The position numbers were made by a program, and so were the translations under genes. A DNA stretch of 64,000 nucleotides, taken from positions 83,955,784-84,019,783 of the forward strand of contig NC_072893.1 in the NCBI RefSeq assembly GCF_027943255.1, given 5' to 3'. Source of the DNA: Anastrepha obliqua. Lineage: Eukaryota > Arthropoda > Insecta > Diptera > Tephritidae. Positions 1 through 10,011 of this stretch are shown piece by piece. Under the pieces are notes generated by a model that was not told the DNA's origin, made no database searches, and worked only from the letters and a program-made list of their open reading frames with translations. Positions within the stretch are counted from its first letter, which is position 1, and every line of letters starts with the position of its first letter.

Positions 1-379
1 CACACGAATATATATATGTTTTCAATTTAACTTCTAGTGGAGAACGAGAATTTTCTATTATTTATCCGAGACTGTAAATTTGACAATTTGTTACCAATTT
101 CGATGCGAAGAGCAGATGTTGCCTGTTTCAGTCCGCGAGTGGTATTTTATTTCCCATCTACCCTGCATATCTGCCAAGCGTTCCCCTATCCGCCAACTGG
201 GGACGCGACCGATCGAATAGAGACAACACAAGAATGATGTATGCTAATTATCGAAGTCTAATGTAGTCGAAGTGTTGTGAAGTCTACACGCCGTCAATAT
301 AAAACGGAAATTTTTTTCTGTTGGTAGTTTCTCAGCATGCAGCTGAAGGATATCAATCATACCAGCTGTTACGTATATA
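1..379. other. Non-coding DNA, probable EcKL intron
   Basis: No recognisable gene. A 66-codon open frame at 37-237 (+) has no domain I can identify and no splice context supporting it. Because the EcKL exon at 4808 begins at a splice acceptor and nothing resembling the N-terminal part of that protein lies upstream, this stretch is best read as intron or intergenic DNA. Confidence 0.4.
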
Positions 380-739
380 CAGGATTGGCCATATTAAACT
401 GACCCATTGAGTAACCCTATAACTTTTTACTGTAATTTGAAATCTAAGGTTTACGTCAACAAGCCAAAGACACTAGGCGCACTTAAGGCCAATATCCGAC
501 GGGAAATAGCCGCCATATCGGCCGAGACGCTGGCCAAAACTATGGAAAACGCCGAAAAACGGGCACATTACGCTATACGAACTAAGGGCGACCACTTGCG
601 CGATATCATATTCAAAAAGTGATGTAAACGAATCTCCTTGAACTAAATTAAATGTTTTTCACAATGAAACACAAAAAAATGTTTCTTTTTCCATATTTTT
701 TTAATAATCACATGGGTCAGTTTAATATGGCCAACCCTG
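380..739 (+). mobile_element. DD41D (rosa-like) short non-autonomous transposon
   Basis: The 360-bp unit is bounded by inverted ends: CAGGATTGGCCATATT at the left, and the reverse complement of the right end reads CAGGGTTGGCCATATT. The match continues for about 28 bases with one mismatch. TA is present on both outer sides (378-379 and 740-741), the usual target duplication of the IS630-Tc1-mariner superfamily. Inside is only the C-terminal part of a transposase, so it is an internally deleted copy that cannot move itself. Confidence 0.85.
430..622 (+). pseudogene. DD41D transposase C-terminal remnant
   Basis: The translated segment reads KSKVYVNKPKTLGALKANI and ends GDHLRDIIFKK. It matches the last ~65 residues of DD41D transposases, which typically have KSKVY, a helical stretch, then RGGHL-(N/D)-(D/E)-IIF. 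All three catalytic aspartates are missing. It sits inside the terminal repeats at 380-739, in the orientation expected for the element. The in-frame ATG at 407 comes from the terminal region and is not a real start. Confidence 0.75.
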
Positions 740-757
740 TACATATCCAAATACGTG

Positions 758-916
758 CTAAGGGCGACCACTTGCGCGATATCATATTCAAAAAGTGATG
801 TAAACGAATCTCCTTGAACTAAATTAAATGTTTTTCACAATGAAACACAAAAAAATGTTTCTTTTTCCATATTTTTTTAATAATCACATGGGTCAGTTTA
901 ATATGGCCAACCCTGT
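758..916 (+). repeat. Second copy of the element's 3' end
   Basis: Bases 758-916 repeat bases 582-740 almost perfectly at a constant offset of 176. The copy includes the C-terminal transposase codons, the downstream A/T-rich tail and the right inverted end (GGCCAACCCTG). There is no second left end, so this is a tandem duplication of the element's 3' portion, or a second truncated insertion into the same place. The near-identity implies a recent event. Confidence 0.85.
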
Positions 917-1061
917 ATGTATGTATGTATCATGTTTTTTTTTTTGTTTTTTTTTTGGGAAGGAGAGGATAAAAATGTCAGAAGCATTTTGATTGGTGCC
1001 ATGCGCCCACTAAAACAAGCTTCCCCTTCCGGCTGACTTCCACCCTGGGAACGCATTTGCT

Positions 1062-1361
1062 CTACATCGCGGGTGCAGCTATGATGTATAGAGGTTCTAC
1101 GTCGCTGATAGTCTCCATTACTTTCGTTATGAAGCAGATGAAATTTTGGATAATGTCATGCGCATTACCGTCTTGTTTGCATATGATATGGGCGTGAATC
1201 GTTAACTCAAGCGTTTGTAATTGTCCACTGAATTGACCTTTCCTAGAACACCATTTCATGTTGAATTCCAGGGCGTCGATATTATTTGGGTCTACCTGCC
1301 GCTGCTGAAAAAGCACTATTGTTCGCCTTTCTTCATCCTGTTTGCGTAGCTTACGCAACAC
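1062..1361 (-). other. Unidentified open frame, 99 codons
   Basis: A 99-codon reverse-strand frame begins MLRKLRKQDEERRTIVLFQQ. It is mildly rich in ordinary coding-like composition but has no domain I recognise. It lies just downstream (minus-strand sense) of a LINE 3' fragment at ~1440-1640, so it could be transposon-derived. Treat it as unproven. Confidence 0.2.
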
Positions 1362-1439
1362 TTTCTAGATATGCTTACATAAGCACCCCAGGAATTTTTT
1401 GAAATGGACATACTACCAGTTAAATTTGTCTCACTTAGC

Positions 1440-1640
1440 TGTCATCCAAAAATAGTGGCTAATTTCTCACGTTCTCTTGCCAACCTTGGACAGTAGAAGA
1501 GTACGTGGCGGTTCAGCATCGGAGAGGGGAAGTAAACCACCTTTCCATGTCTTCGTCGTAACCACGTAGCAAGGTTAGAGATGAGTCGTGTGTCCAGCGA
1601 CCATTAGGAGGAAGATCTCATCTTCGTTGCCTTTAGTTAA
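1440..1640 (-). mobile_element. LINE 3' coding fragment (C-terminal cysteine/histidine region)
   Basis: On the reverse strand the DNA translates to a segment including RHVLFYCPRLARERE. This matches the HxLFxCPRxxxER motif near the C-terminus of many arthropod LINE reverse-transcriptase polyproteins (R1, LOA and I groups). Flanking frames are broken. Only a few dozen codons are readable, so the clade cannot be assigned. Confidence 0.5.
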
Positions 1641-1849
1641 GTTACGCAATGTGCTGTTCTCACTTTTGGTCCCTTGTTGGTTTTGCATCTTGCCTTGGAT
1701 TGAGACAGTTTAGTTCACGTGCTCGGATATCCAGTGGGATTTTTTCCGCAATCACGCAAATTGATATTGATATTGAATTGCACTGAACTGGTGAGGCAGT
1801 GTTATTGTGATCATTTTATTTTCTGAATGCTACATTAGCTTGACGAATA

Positions 1850-2001
1850 CAAGGTGGCGCAAAATTAAGCATCCAATTTTGGTTTCGAATAACTTTTTTA
1901 CTAAATAAAATAAATATAAATCTGTTTAGTTCACAAGTGTCAAATATGATTTGCAAAAATGTTAAATCTCCCGATAGCGTGATTAATTTTGGGCCACCTT
2001 G
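1850..2001. mobile_element. 152-bp MITE with TA target duplication
   Basis: The left end reads CAAGGTGGCGCAAAATTAA and the reverse complement of the right end reads CAAGGTGGCCCAAAATTAA, about 23 matching bases with two differences. TA flanks both sides (1848-1849 and 2002-2003). The interior is A/T-rich with no coding capacity. The end sequence and TA duplication place it in the IS630-Tc1-mariner superfamily. The parent family is unknown. Confidence 0.8.
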
Positions 2002-2929
2002 TATATGTAATTGGAATGAATATGGCATCCTACTGTAAAAATTATATATTTGTTTATTTATCTCCAGTTAATAATATTAAATACTAGAATAAATAAAAGT
2101 ATGTGTACAATGAGCTCTCAAGTATCTAAATTAACTGCTGTCGAGCAATGAAATTAATTTTGTTTAGTTGATTGTTTATAATAAAAAGTGTAAATGAAAG
2201 TAATAGTCAAACCAGATAGATGGTGTGAGTTAGTGTTTAATGTCATTTGTTGCAATTCTTAGAGGCAAGGGTGGATTCGGTTTTGTCGCTAATTGAAATA
2301 TATGTATGATAATACATACACTAGGTGTCATAATTCTACGCCCTGCCGATTTATAAATACTATTGTCAATGGTACGTTCAAATTCAAATTCATCACCTTC
2401 GTTGTTAACTATCGTAGTAGTCATGTTGGGGACAAAAATGCGTTACCTCCAATTCTAACGGTACTTATTTTCGGTAATTCGTAGTGAGACGAGAGTGTCA
2501 CTTTTTGTGTTGTTAGGACGATTGGTGGGGAAAATTATTATTTTTATTTAAAAAGCTTTTAGTTTATCGGTTTTTAATAGAATTATGTGCGGAGCTTTAC
2601 AATAGAAGCAAATTTAAAAGAAATTGATATTGCCGAGAAGAAAATCATAATAAAATTGTGGAAAGAAGGCATGAACATAAGTTCGAACATTAATTCAAAA
2701 CTAAAACAACCTTAATTATAATTTCAAGGCAAAGAGCAGACGTAGATAACTTCTACAAAAGTGAAACATAAAATAAAGAATAAATTTAAAAAAATTGTAT
2801 ATATTTCTCTGTGTAAAATCCTATGATCGACGAACGAAAATGCGTGAAGTAACTGACGGCGTATCAGTTATGTATGCAATTTACATAAAGAGCGATGGTC
2901 CGGTCTCAAACGCTGCAGAATCACAAAGA
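2002..2929. other. No gene recognised
   Basis: A/T-rich sequence. Short opposing frames at 2230-2484 have no recognisable domain. Nothing here supports a gene or a known repeat. Confidence 0.4.
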
Positions 2930-3220
2930 GTTTTGTGACAATTCCGAACAGAAATCTGTCAAACTTTCTACTAAAATTTGAAAGGAAAGACGTTCGGTTG
3001 ATGGTCGGTATTATCACAAGACACAACCCATGGGGTCAACATATGACCATTGAGGATCTGATGTGCCTGTATTGCTTGGAGATGGCGGATAGCACTTTCT
3101 CTGTGAGTGTCCTGCCTTTGCTAGAAATTTTGGGTTCCGATGTTGTGAGAATGAGTAACATTCGTCCTCTAAATTAGGAGGATATTTACAGATTTGCCAA
3201 ATAATCTGGAAAATTGTCAC
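2930..3220 (+). mobile_element. LINE polyprotein C-terminus (post-RNase H region)
   Basis: A forward frame reads VRLMVGIITRHNPWGQHMT, then LMCLYCLEMADST. After a frame slip it continues with a CPAFAR-like segment. This resembles the conserved tail of RNase-H-bearing LINEs: a (L/V)xTGHxPxxxHL segment, then a CxxC...H...C knuckle. It is a 5'-truncated and frameshifted relic. Confidence 0.6.
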
Positions 3221-3454
3221 AAGGCTAACTACCTTTGTCTCTGCCTCTATTCTTTCCTATCTCTTTCTCTGATGCTGTTCTCTTTCTTTCCTCTTTCAAG
3301 AGCTCTAAATACAATGGGCTTTTTAGCCTGAGTGTGCCTATGCAAATTTTTATTTTTAGGTGTGTTGACCGGAACAGCAATTAATATTTCACATGATAAG
3401 TTGGCTTTGAACAAATTGTCGGCCCGATGGGTGCCGCGATAGCTCACGGGGGTT

Positions 3455-4000
3455 AACTTCGAAACAGTGTTTGGAGCAATTTAAGCGAAAAGCGAAGAAA
3501 TTTTTGCGTCGAGTTGTCACCGTTGAAACCTAGATTCATCATTACACACCAAAAACTAAACAATAATCAAAACCATGGATTTTTTCCGGTGAATCTGCTC
3601 CAAAGAAGACGAAGACAGCCCCATCGGCCGGAAAGGTCATGACGACGATTTTTTTGTATGCGAGCGGCGTCATCCTCATGGAATTTTAGAAAAAGGAAGA
3701 ATGATCACTGGACAATACTACAGTGAGTTATAGGACTGCTTTCACAGAAAATTGAAGGAAACACGGCCGCATTTGGCGGAAAAGAAGGTGCTGTTTCACC
3801 ACAATAAATGCATGAATTGCGTTATGAATTGCTGCCGCACCTCCCGTATTCACCCGATCTGACTCCCTCCGGCTTTAACATGAAGAAATGGCTCGCGGGA
3901 AAAAATTTAGTTCAAATGAGGAAGTCATCGTCGAGGCAGAGGCGCATTTTAAAGAGTTCGACAAATCCAAAAGGGTTTTTCAATAACAGGTGTTATTGGT
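3455..4000 (+). pseudogene. Decayed irritans-type mariner transposase
   Basis: Joined across stops and frameshifts, the strand encodes the segments IHHYTPKTKQQSKPWI, SGESAPKKTKTAPSAGKVM and YELLPHLPYSPDLTPSG. These are hallmarks of irritans/Himar-type mariners (TP...GE.xPKK...GKVM and LLPHPPYSPDLAPSD). The expected final catalytic aspartate is changed to glycine (SPDLTPSG) and the HQDNA motif is degraded to HHNKC-like sequence. It is dead and is interrupted at its 3' end by the DD41D element beginning at ~3969. Confidence 0.75.
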
Positions 4001-4527
4001 GAATGGATTGCGCTATCGAGAGATGATTAACGATTTTTTATGGTCGGATAGGATGGTATTGATCTGGACAACGTTTATTTTCAACAACACAACGCTACGT
4101 GCCACACAAGCACCGAAACCACTGATCTTTTACGGGAAAAGTTTTCGGACCTTGTTATCTCTCGAAGAGGTGATCACAATTGGCCACTGAGATATTTTGA
4201 TTTAACACATTGTGACTTTTTCCTTTGAGGCCACGTGAAAGAGAAGGTCTACGCCAACAGCCCAGGGTCGATTCAATACCTCAAAGATGGAATTCGTGAA
4301 GCTATCGAGAACATAGGGCAGCCACTTTGCAAATTGGTTATGGAAAATGTTATAAAAAGGATATTGACCTGTAAGCGTGGTCGTGGTGGTCATTTGCCTG
4401 ATGTTATTTTCCGCTTTTAAGGGCATACCTTTCTCTTTTTAGTGAAATAAACATCTGATCATTTACATTAAAAAATAACATTTTTCTTGGAATATCAAAA
4501 TAACACCTCTGTTTGGAAAACCCTTTC
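3969..4527 (+). mobile_element. DD41D (rosa-like) element, internally deleted
   Basis: The left end AAGGGTTTTTCAATAACAGG and the inverted right end (reverse complement AAAGGGTTTTCCAAACAGAG) resemble the ends of DD41D elements. Both continue GTGTTATT. The interior, read with frameshifts, contains NGLRYREM, then QQHNATCHTSTETTDLL, then CDLTHCDFFL, then KEKVYANSPGS, and ends GGHLPDVIFRF. The first catalytic region is absent. It has no clear TA duplication. It abuts the irritans mariner relic, which does not resume afterwards, so the junction has been rearranged. Confidence 0.7.
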
Positions 4528-4807
4528 ATTTTTTAGAGGGGTTAAAATATGACCTGAGCGTTAGAATAATTGTATTTTTTTTAAAGGGGACTATGTTGAA
4601 AAAAAAAATTGAAAAAATGGTGTCTTCATTTCTAATATGTGTAGTTATTGAACCCCCTCGAATAATAAATATTATAAGCCCCTACAATGCAGTTTGTTAG
4701 AACCAAATTAGTCAAATAGTTTCTAAGTTATAGCGATCACATTTCAGACTGTATATCATAATTATTTTATTCCGTTATTTACTTTTAACTTTCTCTCCAA
4801 TTTACAG
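4528..4807 (+). other. Intron end upstream of EcKL exon
   Basis: A/T-rich DNA ending in the pyrimidine-rich acceptor TTCTCTCCAATTTACAG at 4791-4807, directly before the EcKL coding exon. No other feature seen. Confidence 0.6.
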
Positions 4808-5524
4808 AAACCATTTATACGCCAGCTCTACAACCAAGGCATGCTTTCCCGCAATGCACTTAAACCTGAAAGTTTTCTCTTACGATTTTTCACCGGAAAT
4901 GCCAAAGCTCTACTTAAACTCATCACGAAATGGTCCGATTTCTCTAATATTGCTGACAAATTACGAAATTACGTTGAAAATTTGCCTGATAACTTGGTGC
5001 GTGCTCAGGCACCTCTGCCAGATGACACTTTTAGAGTACTAAATCATGGAGATCTTTGGGTCAATAATATACTCTTCAAATATGATGATAATCATGAGGT
5101 GCAAGATTGTACATTTATAGATTACCAAATGTCAGTTTGGGCTAGTCCAGGCATCGATTTGAATTATTTTCTTTACACCAGCGTACAGTTGGACGTATTG
5201 AAAAACAAATTCGATGAATTGCTAAAAGAGTATTATAAGAGTTTTTGTGCTAAGCTTGTCGAACTTAATTACGAGCCATTGCCTAGCTTCCAACAGGTCT
5301 GTGATGAGGTACACCGGCGCGCTAGCTATGGCTTTTTCGCTAATTATGGCATCTACCCGCTAGTTATACAGGATAAAGAGATAGCAGGCGATACTAGTTT
5401 GGATAATTTGGTTGATGAAGATTTTGCAGTGAAAAAACAGGAACAAATATTCGGTTCCAAACATATAGCCGAGACCTTGCGGTACACATTGAAAAAATTC
5501 GACAAAATGGGCATTTGGGATTAA
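4808..5524 (+). CDS. EcKL / CHK kinase-like protein, last exon
   Basis: This exon starts after the acceptor TTTACAG at 4801-4807 and runs in frame to TAA at 5522-5524, giving 239 codons including the stop. Visible motifs are the Brenner-type catalytic loop HGDLWVNNILF (about residue 80 of the exon) and the metal-binding aspartate of FIDYQMSVWASPGIDLNYFL. Both are standard in the EcKL/DUF1679 (CHK kinase-like) family. Family members are ~400-430 residues, so the N-terminal half, including the ATP lysine, must be in exons beyond the left edge. EcKL enzymes are thought to phosphorylate ecdysteroids or detoxified small molecules in the cytosol. The substrate of this one is unknown. Both catalytic motifs are intact and there is no frameshift. 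The in-frame ATG at 4841 is internal. Confidence 0.88.
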   Translation, partial: KPFIRQLYNQGMLSRNALKPESFLLRFFTGNAKALLKLITKWSDFSNIADKLRNYVENLPDNLVRAQAPLPDDTFRVLNHGDLWVNNILFKYDDNHEVQDCTFIDYQMSVWASPGIDLNYFLYTSVQLDVLKNKFDELLKEYYKSFCAKLVELNYEPLPSFQQVCDEVHRRASYGFFANYGIYPLVIQDKEIAGDTSLDNLVDEDFAVKKQEQIFGSKHIAETLRYTLKKFDKMGIWD

Positions 5525-5824
5525 GGGGCTTTGTGTGTTGAATGAAAATATTTACACCTGTTGCAGAATAATATTTTTATGTTATGTGTATATGCACTCG
5601 TACATTTTAATATTTCAAATGCATTTGAGATTAGCAAAAAATTAAAATTATTTAAATGAGAGTGTAAAAAGTTGTTTAGTTAATAAAATAAAATTCAAAA
5701 ACGGCTGCAAAAGAGTTTTTAGTGTTCTAGAAGAAATATGCACTCGTATATTGTATTATACATATATCTGCTATCGTAAAAATAGAAATTTTGATCATAA
5801 ATCCAATCCAAATAAAGCAAATTT
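5525..5824 (+). other. EcKL 3' UTR with polyadenylation signals
   Basis: A/T-rich sequence directly after the EcKL stop. AATAAA occurs at 5682-5687 and at 5811-5816, about 160 and 290 bases downstream, so either could be the polyadenylation signal. The transcript end cannot be decided from sequence. Confidence 0.5.
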
Positions 5825-6360
5825 ATGCATCAGCGTCAAAGGCGGCAGCTAAGCGAAATAGGGCAACGCCAAGCAACAGGGAGCAAACCGCAACCGGAGG
5901 GGCTGCCAGCCATGCGCACCACCTCAACTGCGGCGTTGGCCATCAGCCGACAGTCATCAGCAGATGATATTGTGCAGGAGGTGCCCGCTGATCGCAGCTG
6001 TTCGGGCAGCGCCTAGAAAGTTACATAAGTCAGCCTGGAAACCACGCTCAGGTAAATGCAAACCGAAGTCGGAACAAAACGACGCGAAGTTTTGTAAACA
6101 AAACAAACCGTGTTGCTGGTTTGTTACATGCAACATGCTCATGTTGTTGTAGTTAGCAGTGGTTGATGTTGTTGTATTTGTTTAGTGTTGTCGACGACCA
6201 GCAGAGCAGATGCGATGAGCTCAAATAGATTGTGTTGACAAAATTTGAACGTGACCAAACGGTAGCAGAGTGAAATACGCGAAACGGTGGCTGAAACAGT
6301 GGTTAGCAACATGATATCAACAACAATGGCTAAAGAAATAAAATAAAACATCGCAACAAC
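5825..6360 (+). other. GC-richer island with short open frame
   Basis: The frame at 5825-6016 (63 codons, MHQRQRRQLSEIGQRQATGS...) is Gln/Arg/Ser-rich and its GC content is clearly above the surrounding DNA. The following bases carry CAA/GTT-rich runs, as in fly 5' exons. It could be a 5' exon of a gene extending rightward, or an old repeat. There is no recognised domain. Confidence 0.25.
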
Positions 6361-6640
6361 CAGACTTGATCAGAGATGTAGTACAGTGTTTCGCAATTGA
6401 GTTAGAAGTACGATAAAATGTCCTGTCAAGCTATGTTCCCTGGAAGGGGAAGTATGTATCTATTGTGCCTACATAGATGTTGCTATGTATACAAGTAGAT
6501 GGGCAATTGATTACTTGTTTAATTTGTGTCTGATAAGCTTAGCGTGTTTGGGGGAGCCATTGGGGCTTTATTTGTTTTAGCTTGATAGCTCAGCAATTTT
6601 TCATTAAAATACTAGCAAATTAGGTTGCTTAATCCCTGTC

Positions 6641-6785
6641 GACGGCCGCCGCAGCCGAATGGGTTGGTGCGTTACTACCACTCGTTTGAATCTCTGGGGC
6701 ATGGAACACCAAATGATAGAAAACCTTTTTTCTAATAGAGGCGACCGCTGCAGGCAATGGTTGGTAAAACTCCGAAGTAAACTCC
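6641..6785 (+). repeat. tRNA-headed SINE, 5' part
   Basis: It begins GGCCGCCGCAGCCGAATGGG followed by TTGGTGCG, the A-box-like head shared with the copies at 42726 and 50500. A degraded B box (GTTTGAATCTC) and the TTTCTAATAG body segment follow. The copy fades out near the AATGG...CTCCGA segment. Confidence 0.7.
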
Positions 6786-6849
6786 TCGACATACTGTGTG
6801 ACGCCGCAGTGATGCAAGTCGCTGAGGTGCGATTACATCTTGAAGAATA

Positions 6850-8480
6850 AGAGAAATTTGCAGAGCCTATAGCGTAGTTTCGATAATGTCAGAATGTTTT
6901 TTTTTTTCAAAACCTTTGATCAGTTTCAAAAACAATGATCGAGCCGACGCCGCGTCGTGGTGTACGATACAGTCATTTATGACGAGTTCGAGCTGCACAC
7001 GGAAAATGTGTTTTTACAGCCGCTCCAGGACGCATCATTATCGGAGAAAGAGGTGTAGTAAAAACACTGAATCAGAAAAATGTTCAGTTAAGTTCAGCAG
7101 GCAAACAATTCATAATATAATATTATTTTAAATCGCTACAAAATGAGAATACTCTAGAGGATAGACTCCTTACAAATGAGCAAAAACCTGCTAATTTTGA
7201 ACAGAGCTCAGACGAATGGTATTTAGGAAGAGGGTGATGTTATTATTTTCCATTAAACAGTGAAAGTGACCCTATGTTCCTACCTGGAACTCTAGGAACT
7301 GATGATGATAAGGAACAGTGAAAAATCTTTTCGAATAAAATAAACAGTCATCACCCGTAAGTTACCCATAAGAAACCTTTACTTTCAGCATGAAAGTGAA
7401 AGCTTGTACAATAAAAAACCTACAACACAAAGCTACTATCTACAATGCTGGTCAAGTTAAAATATGCCGAAAGTTAAATTCTAGTGATATACGGTTTTAT
7501 GGAGCCTCCGACCGGTTAATGTGTTTACCATTGCATACTAAGGGGTGATTATTTCTATCTTTTTAGTCATTCATATCGGTATTGGAGATTTAACTTGAAC
7601 TGCCAGCAGGGCAAGTAGCCACCTCTATACGTAAGTATACATGCATAATATAGATTTATTATGTTCTATATCCTTCCGACTGATGAGGAAGACAACGCGC
7701 AAAAGAGGTTTCCTTTCACTTGTGCATATAATGCTGACCTCAAAAGATAAGGTAAGTTCCTCTTCTGCTCTCTGGCCTGGATGATTTCTAAGAACGGAAT
7801 TCATTAAATCACACCTAAGGCAAATATTGATTGTGTCTCAGTGAAAGCCCTCAGTGAGCTCCCCTCAATGATCTTTCAAAAATATTTACGCCCCCATTCT
7901 GTGTAATGAGACGGAAATATACACCTGTAAAATGAGTTTAATTTGTGCTATAAAGAGCAAACAACAAAACGAGAGCCGATGTGATACGTTATTCGAGGAA
8001 CAAATGACTTCATCAGTCTACAAATCGTTCGCATTACCATTCGTTCGTCATACAAAATTTGGCTTCTAAACTTACTTAGATCGTGACTTCTACCCGCAAA
8101 AACTCCTCAAGTTAGTACTACTTAGCTATATCAATTGATTTTGTTCCGCTGCTCACATAGTTCAATTTGGAAAGCGCATAGTTTTCTCCACCATATTCAT
8201 AATCAATTTCAGCCGAAGTAACCGAAGAGCTGTGAATTATGAAAGCGGTCATAAATGTTTCGCTAACTTAGTCTCAATCGCTAGACACCTATAATTTGAG
8301 AACTTTACCGAGTATTACAGCTCCGTAATCAGTCAGTAGGAACGGTAGTGTACCTGGACAAACTGTGAGCTTATTTCTCACGTATTTCAATGGTATTTGT
8401 CAATTTAATGGGTAAAATTGTAGGAGTGCCGTGTGAAGTGTTATTATTATTATGAGGGTATTTAGCACTGCGACCTGAAA
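6850..8480. other. No gene recognised
   Basis: A 1.6-kb A/T-rich stretch. The frame at 6886-7131 (81 codons) has no domain, and no inverted ends or known repeat could be made out by eye. Confidence 0.4.
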
Positions 8481-10011
8481 GATCCCCGTTCATGAATTCA
8501 GAGTATTTCTCTGAGCCCAACTTTTTCAGTAAATTTTTGTATTTGTTCTGCTTTATTGAGATTTATTTCCTCAACTGGTAACATGTGCTTATCGAGGTGT
8601 TTATCCCGCTTATGCAATAGTGCTGGGCACGATCGCAGCATATATTTGGCGGCTTCATCTTCCTCTTTACAGAATCTGCAAAATCCATTGTAGTATATTC
8701 CCAATTTGATGATTCAATCTACAATGCCCTTTTTAAATTACTGCGATGATTCTGAAGCTCTTCTTGTTTAATTCCATTAAATCATTAAAATGGTTTAGGT
8801 TAAAGCTTCCTCTCAGTAATAATGCTTTCTGAATAATAAAGGAAAAGTTGCCCTTTCCTAGTACAATGGTCTCCTGACTGAGTGCTTGGACTTGTCTAAC
8901 CGCCCACAAATAGAATCTAAATCTACCCTTTCCTAAGCCACAAAAGGGTTCTCAGCCTATAGGTGGAAAGGCCGCTCCTTCCCTGACTAATTTATCTACC
9001 ATTTCAATTCGAGTAATTGCGTCCACGGTACATAGAGCCCATATGATACGGTCCTGATTGTTCTGGCCCAAGATATTCAGCTTAGCAAGACATTCCAACA
9101 ACAATGAAAAAAGGTTAAGAGCCTGCCTGTTATAGTTGCGTTCAAATATGAAGTGGGGGCAACCTCTTATTTACCTCTATGCTTGCTTAGCGCTTCCAAG
9201 CATATTTCCCCCTGTTCGCAGACAGGGATTCCTCCGTATACCATGGTTTTAGCTTTCCTGTGAGGTAAAGAATACCGAAAACCACTGCATTGTATCTCCA
9301 CAGCACGACCTGTGGCTTGAGTCTCCATTTTTTACCAAGCATAGATTTGCAGGAGTGCAAGGCTATACTGGCCTTCTTTACCCGATTTTCAATGTGTAGC
9401 TTCCAATGGAGCTTGGAGTCAAGTATCACTCCACGATACCTAGCTTCCGATCAAAGCGGGAGAACGTGGTTGTTTAATTTGGGAAGTCGAAAGTGTGGGG
9501 GTTTATATTTTCTGGTAAATAGCACCAGCTCCGTTTTGTCAGAGTTGACTCGGAGGCCGCAAGTGGTAGCCCAGCGACTGAGTACAGCCAGTGACCTTTC
9601 CAAAATCTCAGCCATGACTGAGGGAAACGGTCCCGATACCATTAGAACCAAGTCATCGGTGTAGGCTACTACCTCAGGCCCAGCCTTATTTAGCATTATC
9701 AGAACTTCGTCAACAGCAACTAGCCAAGATGGCTGCGGCGTGCTCCTGTAAACGAATCTATAGACTTGAGCCCCTCTTGCCACCGCAGTAATTTTTCTGC
9801 AGTCAAGCAGGGACAAGATCCAGAGAGTGATAGGTCTTTCGGTAGACATTATAATCGTGAATAAATGTAGGTATGGTCTGGAACCCGCACATAACTTTAG
9901 GAGGGTAGATAGATAAATTTTAAACTTACGTTCTAGTTCAAAGCCCCTCCCCCAATTTGCTTGGCATACCGAAATGATTTGAGTTTTTAAAAGCTTTCGA
10001 TTTGGATGCAA
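8480..10011 (-). mobile_element. LOA-like LINE relic with reverse transcriptase
   Basis: Read on the reverse strand from ~10011, the segments include SWLVAVDEVLIMLNKAGPEVVAYTDDLVLMVSG, the reverse-transcriptase palm with a YxDD box written as YTDD. These are followed by LRVNSDKTELVLFTRKYKPP and LDSKLHWKLHI. At 8498-8704 a C-terminal knuckle reads CRFCKEEDEAAKYMLRSCPA. Order and motifs fit the LOA group of RNase-H-bearing LINEs. The region between (8750-9190) is too decayed to show RNase H. Several frameshifts and stops make it non-functional, and the 5' part is missing. Confidence 0.75.

Noticed and set aside
9290..9664. 124-codon forward frame
   Set aside because: It is the antisense of the LOA-like LINE reverse-transcriptase region.
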